A stretch of 43,922 bases of DNA from JBHGBM01 sp041946965 (GCA_041946965.1 JBHGBM010000044.1:1-43922); one strand, 5' to 3'; shown: positions 7,839-16,367, counted from the stretch's first letter. Notes: generated from the sequence alone by a model not told the origin. Translations and numbers: made by a program.

Positions 7839-8387
7839 GTGGGTGCCCAACGCGTACCGGCGCCGCTTACCGTTGAAGAATGGGCCCGGATCCCCGACCC
7901 GGCCGGCGGCCATTATGAGCTGCACCATGGGGAGTTGGCATTCGTGACTTATCCCATTCATCGTCACAAGGCCCTGCAACGCCGTTTGAGGAAGCTGCTC
8001 GAACACGCCGCCGAGCCGGTCGGATATGTTGTCGATTCCGAATTCCCTTACCGCCCTTTTCCGGAGAACGAGGTATGGGGCGCCGACGTCGCCGTGGTGT
8101 CCAAGGCCCGGTACGATGCCATTGAGAAATGGCTGCTTGGTTCCCCCGAACTGGTTATCGAGGTAAAGTCACCTTCGAACTCCTCCAGGGATATGCAGGA
8201 CAAGGCCATGACAACACTGGCCGGTGAAGGCGCGGTGGAATTCTGGATTGTTGATCCGGAGACCAGGACGATCACCGTCCACTCCAAGCGGACCGGGATG
8301 CATGTCTACTCCGGCGGCGAGACCGTTTCGCCGTTTGTTACCGGGCTCCCTTTGTGCTCCCCCGCCGATCTCTTCGACACCCCATAG
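7839..8387 (+). CDS. Uma2-family (DUF820) restriction-endonuclease-like protein
   Basis: A protein of 182 residues, GTG start with a good ribosome-binding GGAGG at 7830-7834, and a TATAGA box at 7822-7827. The PD-(D/E)XK nuclease-like core is seen in 'WGADVAVVSKARYD' (Asp), 'PELVIEVKSPSNSSRDMQDK' (E-V-K active-site pair) and 'GAVEFWIVDPETRTITVHSK'. The amino part, 'LTVEEWARIPDPAGGHYELH', is typical of Uma2. The family is abundant in Acidobacteriota and cyanobacteria, and its role is unresolved. This copy is single, with neighbours transcribed in the same direction but 77 and 41 nt away. Confidence 0.9.
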   Translation: MGAQRVPAPLTVEEWARIPDPAGGHYELHHGELAFVTYPIHRHKALQRRLRKLLEHAAEPVGYVVDSEFPYRPFPENEVWGADVAVVSKARYDAIEKWLLGSPELVIEVKSPSNSSRDMQDKAMTTLAGEGAVEFWIVDPETRTITVHSKRTGMHVYSGGETVSPFVTGLPLCSPADLFDTP

Positions 8388-8428
8388 TTCGCGGGTAAAC
8401 TGAAAGTATCGCTTCGCCCCGCTCCCAA

Positions 8429-9445
8429 TTGATCCGGTCGCTTGCCCGCGAGTGCGGCTTCGAGCTCGCCGGCGTGGCTCCCGCCGAACCTTTGCGCGCG
8501 GACTTCGAGTATTACCGCGGCTGGGTGGAGCGCGGCTTCGCCGGGCGCATGGGCTACCTTGCGGACCGGCGCGCAGGCGTGCGCGCGGATCCCCGCAACC
8601 TGCTGCCTTCGGCGCGCTCCGTGATCTGCGTGGGCAAGCTGTACAACGGCCCCCAGCCGTACTCCACCCGCTTCAGCGAACCCGAACGGGCGTGGATCTC
8701 GCGCTACGCCTGGGGCGGCGATTACCACGGCATCCTGCGCGCCGGCCTCGAGCGCCTGGCCTCGCGGGTGCGCGATGCCGCCGGCGATTTCGAGTATCGC
8801 GTGGCCGTGGACGCCGCGCCGCTGCTCGAACGTTCCTATGCGCGCCGCGCCGGCCTCGGCTGGATCGGCCGCAACACCTGCCTGATCAACGAGCCGCTGG
8901 GGTCCTGGTTCTTCCTCGGCGAGTTGCTCGTCTCGCTCGAACTCGAGCCGGACGCGCCGCCGCCGGACCGCTGCGGCTCCTGCACGCGCTGCGTGGAGGC
9001 GTGCCCTACCGGAGCGCTCACCCCTCAGGGCCTGGATGCGCGGCTCTGCATCTCCTATCTCACCATCGAGCTGCGCGGGCCCATGAACGTGGAGCTGCGT
9101 CCGGGCGTGGGCCGCCACGTCTTCGGGTGCGATGTCTGCCAGGATGTGTGCCCCTGGAACCGCCGCGCGCCCGTCACCCCGGAACCGGCGTTCGCTCCGC
9201 GCGAATTTGCGCCGCCCCTTGAAAAACTGGCCGGCATTTCGCATGCCGAATTTCGTGCCATGTTCCGCCATAGCCCGGTGGCGCGCGCGCGCTATACCGG
9301 CTTTCTTCGCAACCTGGCCGTGGCGATGGGCAACGCCCGTCTGGAAAAGTACCGCGTGCCGCTCCACTGGTTGGCATCCTCACCCGACCGGCTGGTTGCG
9401 GAGCATGCCCGCTGGGCGCTCGCTAAAATGGAATCGTGCATGTGA
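8429..9445 (+). CDS. queG: Epoxyqueuosine reductase QueG
   Basis: QueG reduces epoxyqueuosine to queuosine in tRNA, using cobalamin and two [4Fe-4S] clusters. This 338-residue protein is close to full length. 'GRMGYLADRRAGVRADPRNL' and 'AVDAAPLLERSYARRAGLGW' are typical, and the second includes the likely catalytic Asp. The ferredoxin-like part has 'CGSCTRCVEACPTGAL' (Cys 182, 185, 188, 192), Cys 207 in 'LCISYLTIE', and 'CDVCQDVCPWN' (Cys 234, 237, 241). A short HEAT-like tail ends the protein ('AEHARWALAKM'). The start is doubtful: TTG 8429 is the only recognised start before homology begins, the upstream frame closes at 8396, and no ribosome-binding site is visible. The stop shares one base with the next ATG. 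Confidence 0.93.
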   Translation: MIRSLARECGFELAGVAPAEPLRADFEYYRGWVERGFAGRMGYLADRRAGVRADPRNLLPSARSVICVGKLYNGPQPYSTRFSEPERAWISRYAWGGDYHGILRAGLERLASRVRDAAGDFEYRVAVDAAPLLERSYARRAGLGWIGRNTCLINEPLGSWFFLGELLVSLELEPDAPPPDRCGSCTRCVEACPTGALTPQGLDARLCISYLTIELRGPMNVELRPGVGRHVFGCDVCQDVCPWNRRAPVTPEPAFAPREFAPPLEKLAGISHAEFRAMFRHSPVARARYTGFLRNLAVAMGNARLEKYRVPLHWLASSPDRLVAEHARWALAKMESCM

Positions 9446-10608
9446 TGGCTGCCGGGCTGCTGCTCGCGGCGCGCCTGGTTTCGCCTGACGCGCTCGTCGA
9501 GCGGGGGTTCGAACATTTCTTCAACCTGGAGTACGATCAGGCCATCGCCGATTTCGAAGCGGCCGTGACGCTGGCGCCTTCCTCGCCCGATCTGCATAAC
9601 CATGTCGCCGAGGCCCTCGTCTTCCGCGAGATGTTCCGTGGCGGCGCGCTCGAAAGCGAGCTGGTAACCGGCAACAATCCTTTCCTGCGCCGCGCCAGGC
9701 TCCAGCCATCCGCCGAGGTGGAAAAGAAGTTCTTCCAGGAGATCTCGGAATCCATGTCGCTGTGCCGCGCGCGGCTGGCCCGCGACGCCAAGGACGCCCG
9801 CGCCCTCTACGCCCTCGGCATCGCTCACGGCCTCCGCGCAAATTGGAATTTTCTGGTCCGGAAAGCCTGGATCGACGCGCTCCGGGACGCCACCACCAGC
9901 CGCAAGCTCCACAACCAGGTCAGCGCGCTCGAACCCGAAAACGTGGATGCGCGTCTCACCCAGGGCCTGCACGATTACCTGGTGGGCAGCCTTCCCCGCG
10001 TCTACCGCATGCTGGCTTTTGTGGCGGGCGTGCGCGGCGACAAGCAGCGCGGAATCCGCACCGTGCAGGAGGTGGCGCGGCACGGCACTCTCAACCGCGT
10101 GGAAGCCGAGGTCTTCCTCTGCGCCCTGTACCGCCGCGACAAGAAACCGGAGTTGGCCCTGCCGCTGCTCGCGGACCTGGTGCGCCGCTTCCCGCGCAAC
10201 TACCTTTTGCGTTTTGAGCAGGCGCAGATGTACAGCGCGCTCGGCGATAAGGAGCGCGCGCTCGCCGCGGTGCAGACAGTGGCCGGCCTGAAACGGAGCC
10301 GGGCGCCGGGCTATGCGGCGTTGCAGTGGGAAAAGATCTGGTTCCAGCTCGGAACCATCGAATTCTGGTACAACGACCTGGAGGCGGCGCTGGAGAACAT
10401 GAAGAAAGTCACCCAGGCTGCGGAGGAAGTGGATCTGAACACGGGAGTTCTGGCCTGGATGCGGGTGGGCCAGATCTATGATCTGACCCATCGGCGCCCG
10501 CTGGCGGTAGAGGCGTATAAGAAGGCCATCGCTTACGCGCCCCAGGCTGACGCCGCCCGGGAATCGCGCCGCTACCTTGCGTCGCCTTACCGGCGCGAGC
10601 GCATGTAA
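9445..10608 (+). CDS. TPR-repeat exported protein
   Basis: About 387 residues from ATG 9445, which overlaps the queG stop (TGATG); an in-frame GTG at 9436 is the alternative. A short hydrophobic amino end (MAAGLLLAARLVS) may be a signal sequence. Repeated helical pairs of TPR type follow, for example 'FEHFFNLEYDQAIADFEAAV', 'ARALYALGIAHGLRANWNFL', 'LPLLADLVRRFPRNYLLRFE', 'QMYSALGDKERALAAVQTVA' and the last 'YDLTHRRPLAVEAYKKAIAY'. TPR proteins act as scaffolds, and no enzymatic motif is visible. It abuts the convergent TIG-like gene with no spacer: its stop ends at 10608 and the other's begins at 10609. Confidence 0.82.
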   Translation: MAAGLLLAARLVSPDALVERGFEHFFNLEYDQAIADFEAAVTLAPSSPDLHNHVAEALVFREMFRGGALESELVTGNNPFLRRARLQPSAEVEKKFFQEISESMSLCRARLARDAKDARALYALGIAHGLRANWNFLVRKAWIDALRDATTSRKLHNQVSALEPENVDARLTQGLHDYLVGSLPRVYRMLAFVAGVRGDKQRGIRTVQEVARHGTLNRVEAEVFLCALYRRDKKPELALPLLADLVRRFPRNYLLRFEQAQMYSALGDKERALAAVQTVAGLKRSRAPGYAALQWEKIWFQLGTIEFWYNDLEAALENMKKVTQAAEEVDLNTGVLAWMRVGQIYDLTHRRPLAVEAYKKAIAYAPQADAARESRRYLASPYRRERM

Positions 10609-10950
10609 CTACTGCTCAACGGTCACCTTGACCGGCTGTTCGATCAGTTTCGGCTCCTTGCCGGTGGTCAGCAGCATCAGGGCGAAGCGGCCCGCCTTGG
10701 CCTTGGCGGGAACCCTGAACTTGATCGCGGCGGCGGCCTGCTCGGTGATTTCCACCTGCACGTCTACCTTGCCGTCGGTAAGGAAGAGTTTCGCCACCTG
10801 CTCTTTCTGAAGGTTCTCGCCGGCCACGGTGAGGATGTCGCCGGCCTTGCCATTGCCCGGTTCCACGGTGGTCATGCGCGGCATGGCCTGTTGCCCGTAG
10901 ACGGCGAAACACGCGGCCAGTATCAGCGTCACGACAAAAGAGAGTCTCAT
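10609..10950 (-). CDS. Small exported IPT/TIG-domain protein
   Basis: A protein of 113 residues from ATG 10950. Signal peptide at 1-20 (MRLSFVVTLILAACFAVYGQ). The mature part is one Ig-like IPT/TIG domain: 'MTTVEPGNGKAGDILTVAGE' with the P-x-x-G-x-x-G-D pattern, then 'KLFLTDGKVDVQVEITEQAA', 'IKFRVPAKAKAGRFALMLLT' and 'QPVKVTVEQ'. The frame could extend upstream to 11040, but that stretch overlaps the promoter region of the divergent AlaX gene and lacks a signal sequence. TIG domains mediate protein or sugar binding outside the cytosol. Specific role unknown. Confidence 0.75.
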   Translation of the reverse strand: MRLSFVVTLILAACFAVYGQQAMPRMTTVEPGNGKAGDILTVAGENLQKEQVAKLFLTDGKVDVQVEITEQAAAAIKFRVPAKAKAGRFALMLLTTGKEPKLIEQPVKVTVEQ

Positions 10951-11041
10951 CTGATTTTTACCCCGACAATCCATGCTATGCCCAATACAATTTGAATTCA
11001 AGCGCAACCCGGCCGCTGAGATATCATCGAATTTCAGCAAA

Positions 11042-12205
11042 ATGACCCACCGCCTTTACTACACCGACGCCTACCTGCGCGCGTTCCCCGCCCGCGTTGT
11101 AGAGAGCGCCGCCGGGCTTGTCTACCTGGACCGGACGGCCTTCTATCCCGCCTCCGGCGGACAACCGCACGACACCGGGCGCATCGCCGGCGCCGCCGTG
11201 CTGGAGGTCATCGACGAGGGTGACAGAATCGCCCATCGGGTGTCCGGCACGGTGACTCCCGGAGACGTGGAATGCTCCATCGACTGGGACCGCCGCTTCG
11301 ATCACATGCAGCAACACACCGGGCAGCACCTGCTCTCGGCGGTCTTCGTCGAGATGTTGGGAGCGGCCACCATCTCCTTTCACCTGGGCGAGGAGAGTTC
11401 CACCATCGACATCGAAGCCGCTTCGCTCGAACCCGCCGCCGCGCGGCGCGTCGAGGAGCGCGCCAACGCGCTGGTGTTCGAGAACCGCCCGGTGAACGTG
11501 TCGTTCGAGGATGCTTCCGAGGCGCAGGGGCTGAGGAAGGCGCCGTCGCGTGAAGGCGCCCTGCGCATCATCACCATCGAGGGCTGCGACCGCAGCGCGT
11601 GCGGCGGCACTCACGTGCGGGCAACCGGCGAGATCGGCGTCATCCTGATCCGCAAGCTGGAGAAGATCCGCGGCACGACGCGCGTGGAGTTCCTGTGCGG
11701 AACGCGCGCCGCGCGCCGCGCCGCGGCCGATTACGAGGCGCTTTCGAGAATGGCGCAAGCGTTCTCGGCCTCGCTGGATGGCGCTCCGGCCATGCTGGCG
11801 GCCCACATGGAGGCGGCGCGCGCCGCGGAGAAGCGTCTCGGCAAACTCGAACTCGAGCTCGCCGGCCATCACGGACGCGAGCTGTACGCCGCCACCCCGC
11901 CGGACGCCGCCGGGCTGCGGCGGTACGTGAGACGCGCGCCTTCGGGCGGCGTGGATCCGCTGCGTGCGCTGGCTCAGGGTTTCACGGCGGGACCGCGCGC
12001 CATCTTTCTCGGCGTGGTGGAAAACCCGCCCTCGCTCCTGCTGGCGGCCTCCGAAGATGCGGGCGTGGACGCGGGCAAGATCGTAAAAGCCGCCATTACC
12101 GGAGTGGGTGGACGCGGCGGCGGCACGGCGCGCATCGCCCAGGGCAGCGCCGGCTCGCTCGAGGCGCTGGAAGCGGCGCTCGCCGCCATCGCCGCGGCGC
12201 TTTGA
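11042..12205 (+). CDS. AlaX-type alanyl-tRNA editing protein with DHHA1 domain
   Basis: A 387-residue trans-editing enzyme that hydrolyses mischarged Ser- (or Gly-) tRNA(Ala). It starts at ATG 11042 (MTHRLYYTDAY). The editing core has all zinc ligands: 'HTGQH' (His 92 and 96) and 'CGGTH' (Cys 187, His 191). 'LDRTAFYPASGGQPHDTGRI' is the usual AlaRS/ThrRS second-additional-domain start. From about residue 250 comes a coiled segment ('MEAARAAEKRLGKLELELAG') and a DHHA1 domain ending in 'AAITGVGGRGGGTARIAQGS'. This makes it the long AlaX form. It is convergent with the IclR gene, with 30 nt between stops. Confidence 0.92.
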   Translation: MTHRLYYTDAYLRAFPARVVESAAGLVYLDRTAFYPASGGQPHDTGRIAGAAVLEVIDEGDRIAHRVSGTVTPGDVECSIDWDRRFDHMQQHTGQHLLSAVFVEMLGAATISFHLGEESSTIDIEAASLEPAAARRVEERANALVFENRPVNVSFEDASEAQGLRKAPSREGALRIITIEGCDRSACGGTHVRATGEIGVILIRKLEKIRGTTRVEFLCGTRAARRAAADYEALSRMAQAFSASLDGAPAMLAAHMEAARAAEKRLGKLELELAGHHGRELYAATPPDAAGLRRYVRRAPSGGVDPLRALAQGFTAGPRAIFLGVVENPPSLLLAASEDAGVDAGKIVKAAITGVGGRGGGTARIAQGSAGSLEALEAALAAIAAAL

Positions 12206-12235
12206 TCCAGGAGGCTGTCCAATGCGCGGGACGCC

Positions 12236-13003
12236 TTAAACCGGCTGGAGCACGGCGCCGATCGAGGCGGCGCATTCCTTTACACGTTCCGCAATGGCCC
12301 CCACATTCTCGGGAACGATTTGCAGCACGGTGCCGGAGACGCTCACCGCCGCGATCACCTTATCCTCGGGTCCGAATACCGGAGCGCCGACGCAGCGCGC
12401 GCCTACTTCGTCCTCTTCGTCGTCGAGGGAGTAGCCCAGCTTGCGCACGCGCGCCAGATCGTCTTTCAGGCGCTTGAGAGAGGAGATGGTGTTGTCATTG
12501 TGCCGCGGCAGGCCTCGCTCGTGGACCAGCGCCTCCAGTTCGTCTTCCGGAAGGTAGGCGGCCAGCGCCTTTCCGAGTCCGGTGCAATGGACATCCATGC
12601 GCTTGCCCAGCCACGTGGCCAGCTTCAGCACCCCGATGGGCTCCACCTTGTCGATGAGCACGGCCTCATTCTGCTCCAGCACCGCGAGGTGGGCCGTCAG
12701 CCGCGTGCGCGCCATCAGCGATTTCAGGAACGGCGCCGCCCTTTCCCTCAACTCCAGCCCGCTGAGAGCCATGTTCGCCACGCTGAACAGTTTCAGGCCG
12801 AACAGGTAACGGTTGCGCTCATTGCGGTGCAGGTAGCCGCAGCGCTCCAGCGTCAGCAGCACGCAGTGAGCCGTGCTCTTGGGAATCTGAAGCTGGCGCG
12901 TCAATTCGGCCAGCGTCAGACCGGTCCGGGACCGGGCCAGCAATTCCAGCGCGCGCAACCCCCTCTCGAGCGCCGGAGCCGAGGGTGTCTTCAACGCGTT
13001 CAT
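12236..13003 (-). CDS. IclR-family transcriptional regulator
   Basis: A protein of 255 residues from ATG 13003; the frame extends 8 codons to a TTG at 13027, but that would run through the palindrome at the promoter. Amino winged helix-turn-helix: 'ALERGLRALELLARSRTGLT', 'LAELTRQLQIPKSTAHCVLL', 'TLERCGYLHRN'. The carboxyl effector domain has 'TAHLAVLEQNEAVLIDKVEP', 'HCTGLGKALAAYLPEDELEA' and 'IAAVSVSGTVLQIVPENVGA'. IclR proteins bind small organic acids and often repress their own gene. The palindrome at 13008-13023, just downstream of a perfect -10, is consistent with that. No catabolic operon adjoins it on this strand, so the target pathway is unknown. Confidence 0.92.
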   Translation of the reverse strand: MNALKTPSAPALERGLRALELLARSRTGLTLAELTRQLQIPKSTAHCVLLTLERCGYLHRNERNRYLFGLKLFSVANMALSGLELRERAAPFLKSLMARTRLTAHLAVLEQNEAVLIDKVEPIGVLKLATWLGKRMDVHCTGLGKALAAYLPEDELEALVHERGLPRHNDNTISSLKRLKDDLARVRKLGYSLDDEEDEVGARCVGAPVFGPEDKVIAAVSVSGTVLQIVPENVGAIAERVKECAASIGAVLQPV

Positions 13004-13007
13004 AGCT

Positions 13008-13037
13008 GTCCAATTGTTTGGACGCAACCGGATTATA
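13008..13037 (-). promoter_or_regulatory. Promoter and palindromic operator of the IclR gene
   Basis: On the minus strand a perfect TATAAT lies at 13037-13032, with a CTGACC -35-like element 15 nt upstream (13058-13053). Directly downstream, over the expected start of transcription, is a perfect inverted repeat GTCCAA-N4-TTGGAC (13008-13023). The ATG follows at 13003. The position and 16-bp length are typical of an IclR operator, so autorepression is likely but inferred. Confidence 0.6.
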
Positions 13038-13054
13038 GCAGAGGTGAGAGAAGG

Positions 13055-15043
13055 TCAGCGGGCGGCCGCGCAGACCGGATCGCCCGCGGCAGCGGCCGCC
13101 AACCGCCGTCCGTACGCGGCATGATTCCGCTGTTGCAGCTCCACCGCCAGCTCCTTCATCGCCGCGCAAACGTAGTGGCGCAGCTCCGGGCAGTCCTGGT
13201 CGTTGCGTCCGAGTTCCACCCCGGCGCATCGCGCCAGTCCCATGGCCTGGTAAAGGCGGTTGAGGCCGGCGCCGACGGCTGGGTGCCGGAATCCGAGAGT
13301 GAGCGCTTTGTAGTAGGACTTGATGGCGCGTTGAGGATCCCCCGTGCGCTCGGCCACCTCCGCCATCCCGAAGTAGACCATCGGATCGGCGGCGGAGAGA
13401 TCCTGGGCTTTGGCCAGCGCCATGCGCGCGTTCTCGAGATCGCCCAACCGCGTGCATGCCAGCCCGAGCTGGAGGAACGGCGCGGCGTCCGCCTCGCGAT
13501 TCGCCGCCGCGATCCCGGCGGCGCGCCGCAGGGTCTCCGCCGAACGGCGGAAGTAACCCTCGGCCGCCGCGCCCCTGGCCACCAGGAAATCCCCTTGCAC
13601 CCGCAGGTACATGCCCAGATCGAGGTAGGCTCTGTAATCGCTTCGGGAGGCCGGCAGCGGGTCGAGAATCCGTCCCGCCTCGGATGCCTCGGCGATAACG
13701 CTCTCCATGCGGTCCGCGAGGCTGGCCGGTGAACTGTTGAACCAGGCGGCGGCGAGCGCCTTATGGGCTCTATAGCTGGCGGGTGAAACGCGCACGGCGG
13801 AGGTCCACAGGCTGACCTCGTCCCGCCAGTCGGGATTTCGCATCAGCGTGCGGCCGCACCACGCCACCGCCGCCAAGGTCAGAACGGCGTTCGCAACCGT
13901 GACCGCCCGCGCGCGGGCCACGCGCGCCGCGGCCCAGTCCGCCAGCAGGACCGCAAGCGCGGCGAAAGCGGCGAGCGGCAGGTACAGGAAGCGTTCCGCC
14001 ATCACGGAGCCGATGATCCGGGCGAGATTGGCGGTGGGCGCGAGCGCGGCGAACAGCAGAGCCAGGTAGAAGAACACGGCGCGGTTCCGCCGGAAACTCA
14101 CCACGGCAAGCGCCGCCAGCGCGGCCAACACCGCCGCCGCGGCCAGAGCCCCCGGATCCGCCCAGCCCGCCAGCGGGATCTGGTTGTAGGAGTAATCGCA
14201 GGAGAGATTTTGCGGCCACACCAGCAACCCGAGATACTTGCCCAGAACATGCAGGGCGGTCAGACGCGCGGTCAGGAAATCGGCGCCGGTCAGCGGGTTA
14301 TCGGTGAAGGGCACGCGCACCGGCGGCAGATCGCTGTAGACCATCCAACGCGCCACGCCGTAAAGCGCGCAGGCGCCCACCGCCACAGCGTACGACGGCT
14401 TGTAAAAAAAGACCTGTCCCTTCCGGCCGCGCGCCAGGTCGTAGATCAGCATGACCACCGGCAAAATCAGCGCATTTTCCTTGGCAAACACGCCGGCCAG
14501 CGCGACAACTCCGAACGCCGCCAGGTAACGAGTGCGCCGCGCCGCGGACGCTTCGGCAACGCAGGCGTGCAGCAGCAACGCCCCCAGCACCGCCGCCGCC
14601 GCCATCAGATCCGCCCGGCCGATGATGTTGGTGACCGCCTCGGTGGCCACCGGGTGCACGGCGAAAAGCACCGCGGCGAAGACGGCGGCCCGCGAGGAGG
14701 GCAGCCAGCGCAGCCCGAGACGCCACACCAGGATAGCGGTCAAATAGTGAAACGCAAGGTTCACAATGTGAAACGGAACAGCGTTGTCACCCGAGACGGC
14801 GCGGTTGAAGAGGTAGGTGAGGGTGGTGAGAGGGCGGTACTCGTTGGTCAGGCGCGGCCACCAATAGGGTTTCGCGAAGATGGCGCCGAGGTTTTTCCAG
14901 GTGAATTCCTGCACCCGCGCATCGTTGACGATCACGCCCTTATTGTCGAAGGGAAACCCGGCATGGAACGAATTCGCGTAAGCCAGGAGGCAAACCAACG
15001 CGAGGGCGGCCCAAACAGGCCACGGGTAGCGACGTGCGGTCAT
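13055..15043 (-). CDS. TMTC-like multi-pass membrane protein with TPR tail
   Basis: A protein of 662 residues. The first ~400 contain about ten hydrophobic segments. The first extracytoplasmic loop has 'FPFDNKGVIVNDARV', where the 'FDNKGVIVND' segment occupies the place of the GT-C family's acidic loop motif. Then come 'HPVATEAVTNIIGRADLMAA' and 'GVFAKENALILPVVML', signatures shared with TMTC/DUF1736-type O-mannosyltransferase-like proteins. The tail (about 410-660) holds TPR helices such as 'LQLGLACTRLGDLENARMAL' and 'VYFGMAEVAERTGDPQRAIK'. Known TMTC proteins transfer mannose to proteins; the bacterial members are largely uncharacterised. A TAAAAT box at 15058-15053 lies 9 nt before the ATG, so the message may be nearly leaderless. 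The PEP-CTERM gene upstream on the same strand ends 45 nt away. Confidence 0.82.
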   Translation of the reverse strand: MTARRYPWPVWAALALVCLLAYANSFHAGFPFDNKGVIVNDARVQEFTWKNLGAIFAKPYWWPRLTNEYRPLTTLTYLFNRAVSGDNAVPFHIVNLAFHYLTAILVWRLGLRWLPSSRAAVFAAVLFAVHPVATEAVTNIIGRADLMAAAAVLGALLLHACVAEASAARRTRYLAAFGVVALAGVFAKENALILPVVMLIYDLARGRKGQVFFYKPSYAVAVGACALYGVARWMVYSDLPPVRVPFTDNPLTGADFLTARLTALHVLGKYLGLLVWPQNLSCDYSYNQIPLAGWADPGALAAAAVLAALAALAVVSFRRNRAVFFYLALLFAALAPTANLARIIGSVMAERFLYLPLAAFAALAVLLADWAAARVARARAVTVANAVLTLAAVAWCGRTLMRNPDWRDEVSLWTSAVRVSPASYRAHKALAAAWFNSSPASLADRMESVIAEASEAGRILDPLPASRSDYRAYLDLGMYLRVQGDFLVARGAAAEGYFRRSAETLRRAAGIAAANREADAAPFLQLGLACTRLGDLENARMALAKAQDLSAADPMVYFGMAEVAERTGDPQRAIKSYYKALTLGFRHPAVGAGLNRLYQAMGLARCAGVELGRNDQDCPELRHYVCAAMKELAVELQQRNHAAYGRRLAAAAAGDPVCAAAR

Positions 15044-15088
15044 GAACTCTTTATTTTAGCCGCGCGGCCGCGCGCAAAACAGGAGCGT

Positions 15089-15793
15089 CTACCTCGAACG
15101 CCGGTGATGACGCCGCAGCAGGCCCAGTCCGACCAGCCCCGTGCCGATCAGCAGCAGGGTCATAGGCTCGGGCACGCCGAAACCGACGTAGTCCACCGCC
15201 GCATCGAGGTTGTCCACGGTATTGCTGAAGCGAAGCGTGATGCTGTCGACACTCGAAAACGCCGTCTGATACCCCGGACCAAACGTGGTGAAGGGCAGGG
15301 TGTACTCGGCCCAGACCGAGCCGGGCGCAATGTAAAAATCCTTGGATATCGCGGTAGCGCCGTCCCGCACGATCATGGAACCGCCCACGCCCAGATCCGA
15401 CCTGCCCCTGATGATGAATCTCCACATGCCCTGCGAAAGAAAGTCCTGGCCGCCGATATTCCAGGTGAGATCCATATCCGCGGAGGTGCCCTCGTCCGAA
15501 CTCAAGGTCAGATATCCGATCGGCAGCCTGGGAAGGATGATCGGAACTATCCTCGAGGTCACACCCAGCGCCCCGGTGGCGCGCAGATCCAGGATGCGGG
15601 CGCCGCCCAACGCCTCCGGAACGCTAGTCTGCGTCTGGTGTTCGGGCAGCCCTTCATAAGCGGTAAACGGGCCGAAAGAGGTGAGGTCGAACGTGTCCAG
15701 ATAAATTGGCGCGGCCCACGTGGCGCTCGCGAGGATGAGGACTGCTAACAGGCCGCGCGCGAGTTTCAACACCCGAACCGCAGTCTTACGCAT
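15089..15793 (-). CDS. PEP-CTERM sorted extracellular protein
   Basis: A 234-residue protein from ATG 15793 (MRKTAVRVLKLARGLLAVLI...), where a signal peptide begins; the frame extends further upstream without a better start. The mature part is beta-rich ('GGSMIVRDGATAISKDFYIA', 'VDSITLRFSNTVDNLDAAVD'). The last ~25 residues, 'VPEPMTLLLIGTGLVGLGLL' plus an Arg/His cluster, are a textbook PEP-CTERM signal: VPEP, a membrane helix, then a basic tail. Such proteins are processed by exosortase/EpsH and are linked to exopolysaccharide. No exosortase is in this window. The next gene downstream is the TMTC-like putative glycosyltransferase, which may act on surface proteins of this kind (inference). 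Confidence 0.88.
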   Translation of the reverse strand: MRKTAVRVLKLARGLLAVLILASATWAAPIYLDTFDLTSFGPFTAYEGLPEHQTQTSVPEALGGARILDLRATGALGVTSRIVPIILPRLPIGYLTLSSDEGTSADMDLTWNIGGQDFLSQGMWRFIIRGRSDLGVGGSMIVRDGATAISKDFYIAPGSVWAEYTLPFTTFGPGYQTAFSSVDSITLRFSNTVDNLDAAVDYVGFGVPEPMTLLLIGTGLVGLGLLRRHHRRSR

Positions 15794-15821
15794 TTGTGCG
15801 ATCTCCGACGTAGCTCCATCA

Positions 15822-15851
15822 ATCGTAACCCACCAAAATTCGAAATTGCAA
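15822..15851 (-). promoter_or_regulatory. Possible promoter of the PEP-CTERM gene
   Basis: On the minus strand, TTGCAA (15851-15846) and TACGAT (15827-15822) are spaced by 18 nt, 28 nt before the ATG at 15793. Each matches consensus at 4 of 6. The region is AT-rich relative to its surroundings. I saw no sigma-54 -24/-12 pair, which controls some PEP-CTERM genes elsewhere. Confidence 0.3.
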
Positions 15852-15977
15852 TGTCTTTTTTGGCGCCGGCCCCAAAATATTACCAAAGAAATCAGGGGCT
15901 TATAGCCAAAGTAAATCAGAGTACTAGGACTAAACCGTGGTTCTATGTGAGTGCGCGAGTGTACGGCGAAACTCGGG

Positions 15978-16367
15978 TTACGCCAGGGATTGCTCGATGG
16001 TCCGCAGCAGTCCTTCCGCGGTGAACGGCTTCGGCAGCAGCGCGAAGCCCTTTTCGCGGACGAAGTGCTGCACCAGGCTCGTGTCGTGAAACCCGGAGAT
16101 GAACAGCACCTTCAGCTCTGGAAGCATTCTGCGCAGGCGGGCGGCGAGCACCGGACCGGTCAGGTCCGGCATGATCACGTCGGTTACCAGCAGCGCGGGC
16201 GGAGCGAGGGCCTTCTCGAAGGTCTGAATGGCGTTCCAGCCGCCGTCGGCCAGCAGGACGTTATACCCGGCGCCGCGCAGCACTTCGCCGATGAGGCGCA
16301 GAACCTGCGGGTCGTCGTCGACCACCAGGATGGGTTTCGCGTGGTTAGCCGTTTCGGGATCTGACAT
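15978..16367 (-). CDS. Single-domain response regulator (CheY-like receiver)
   Basis: A protein of 129 residues made of one receiver domain. 'ILVVDDDPQVLRLIGEVL' holds the acidic pocket, 'LLVTDVIMPDLTGPVLAARL' the phosphoacceptor Asp, 'KVLFISGFHDT' the conserved Ser/Thr position (Ser in ISG), and 'LLPKPFTAEGLLRTI' the conserved Lys. There is no output domain, so it would act by protein contact or in a phosphorelay. Receivers with 'TDVIMPDLTGP' and 'ISGF' are usual partners of PAS hybrid kinases. No kinase is adjacent; the nearest is at the left end of the window. On the minus strand, TATAAT at 16402-16397 and GATACT at 16385-16380 are candidate -10 boxes. Confidence 0.92.
   Translation of the reverse strand: MSDPETANHAKPILVVDDDPQVLRLIGEVLRGAGYNVLLADGGWNAIQTFEKALAPPALLVTDVIMPDLTGPVLAARLRRMLPELKVLFISGFHDTSLVQHFVREKGFALLPKPFTAEGLLRTIEQSLA

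Noticed and set aside
10951..11040. Upstream extension of the TIG-domain gene to 11040
   Set aside because: The extra 30 residues would hide a good signal peptide and overlap the region upstream of the divergent AlaX gene.
15061..15074. 14-bp palindrome CGCGCGGCCGCGCG between the PEP-CTERM and TMTC genes
   Set aside because: Considered as a terminator, but it has no loop and no T-run on either strand. It may be chance in GC-rich sequence.
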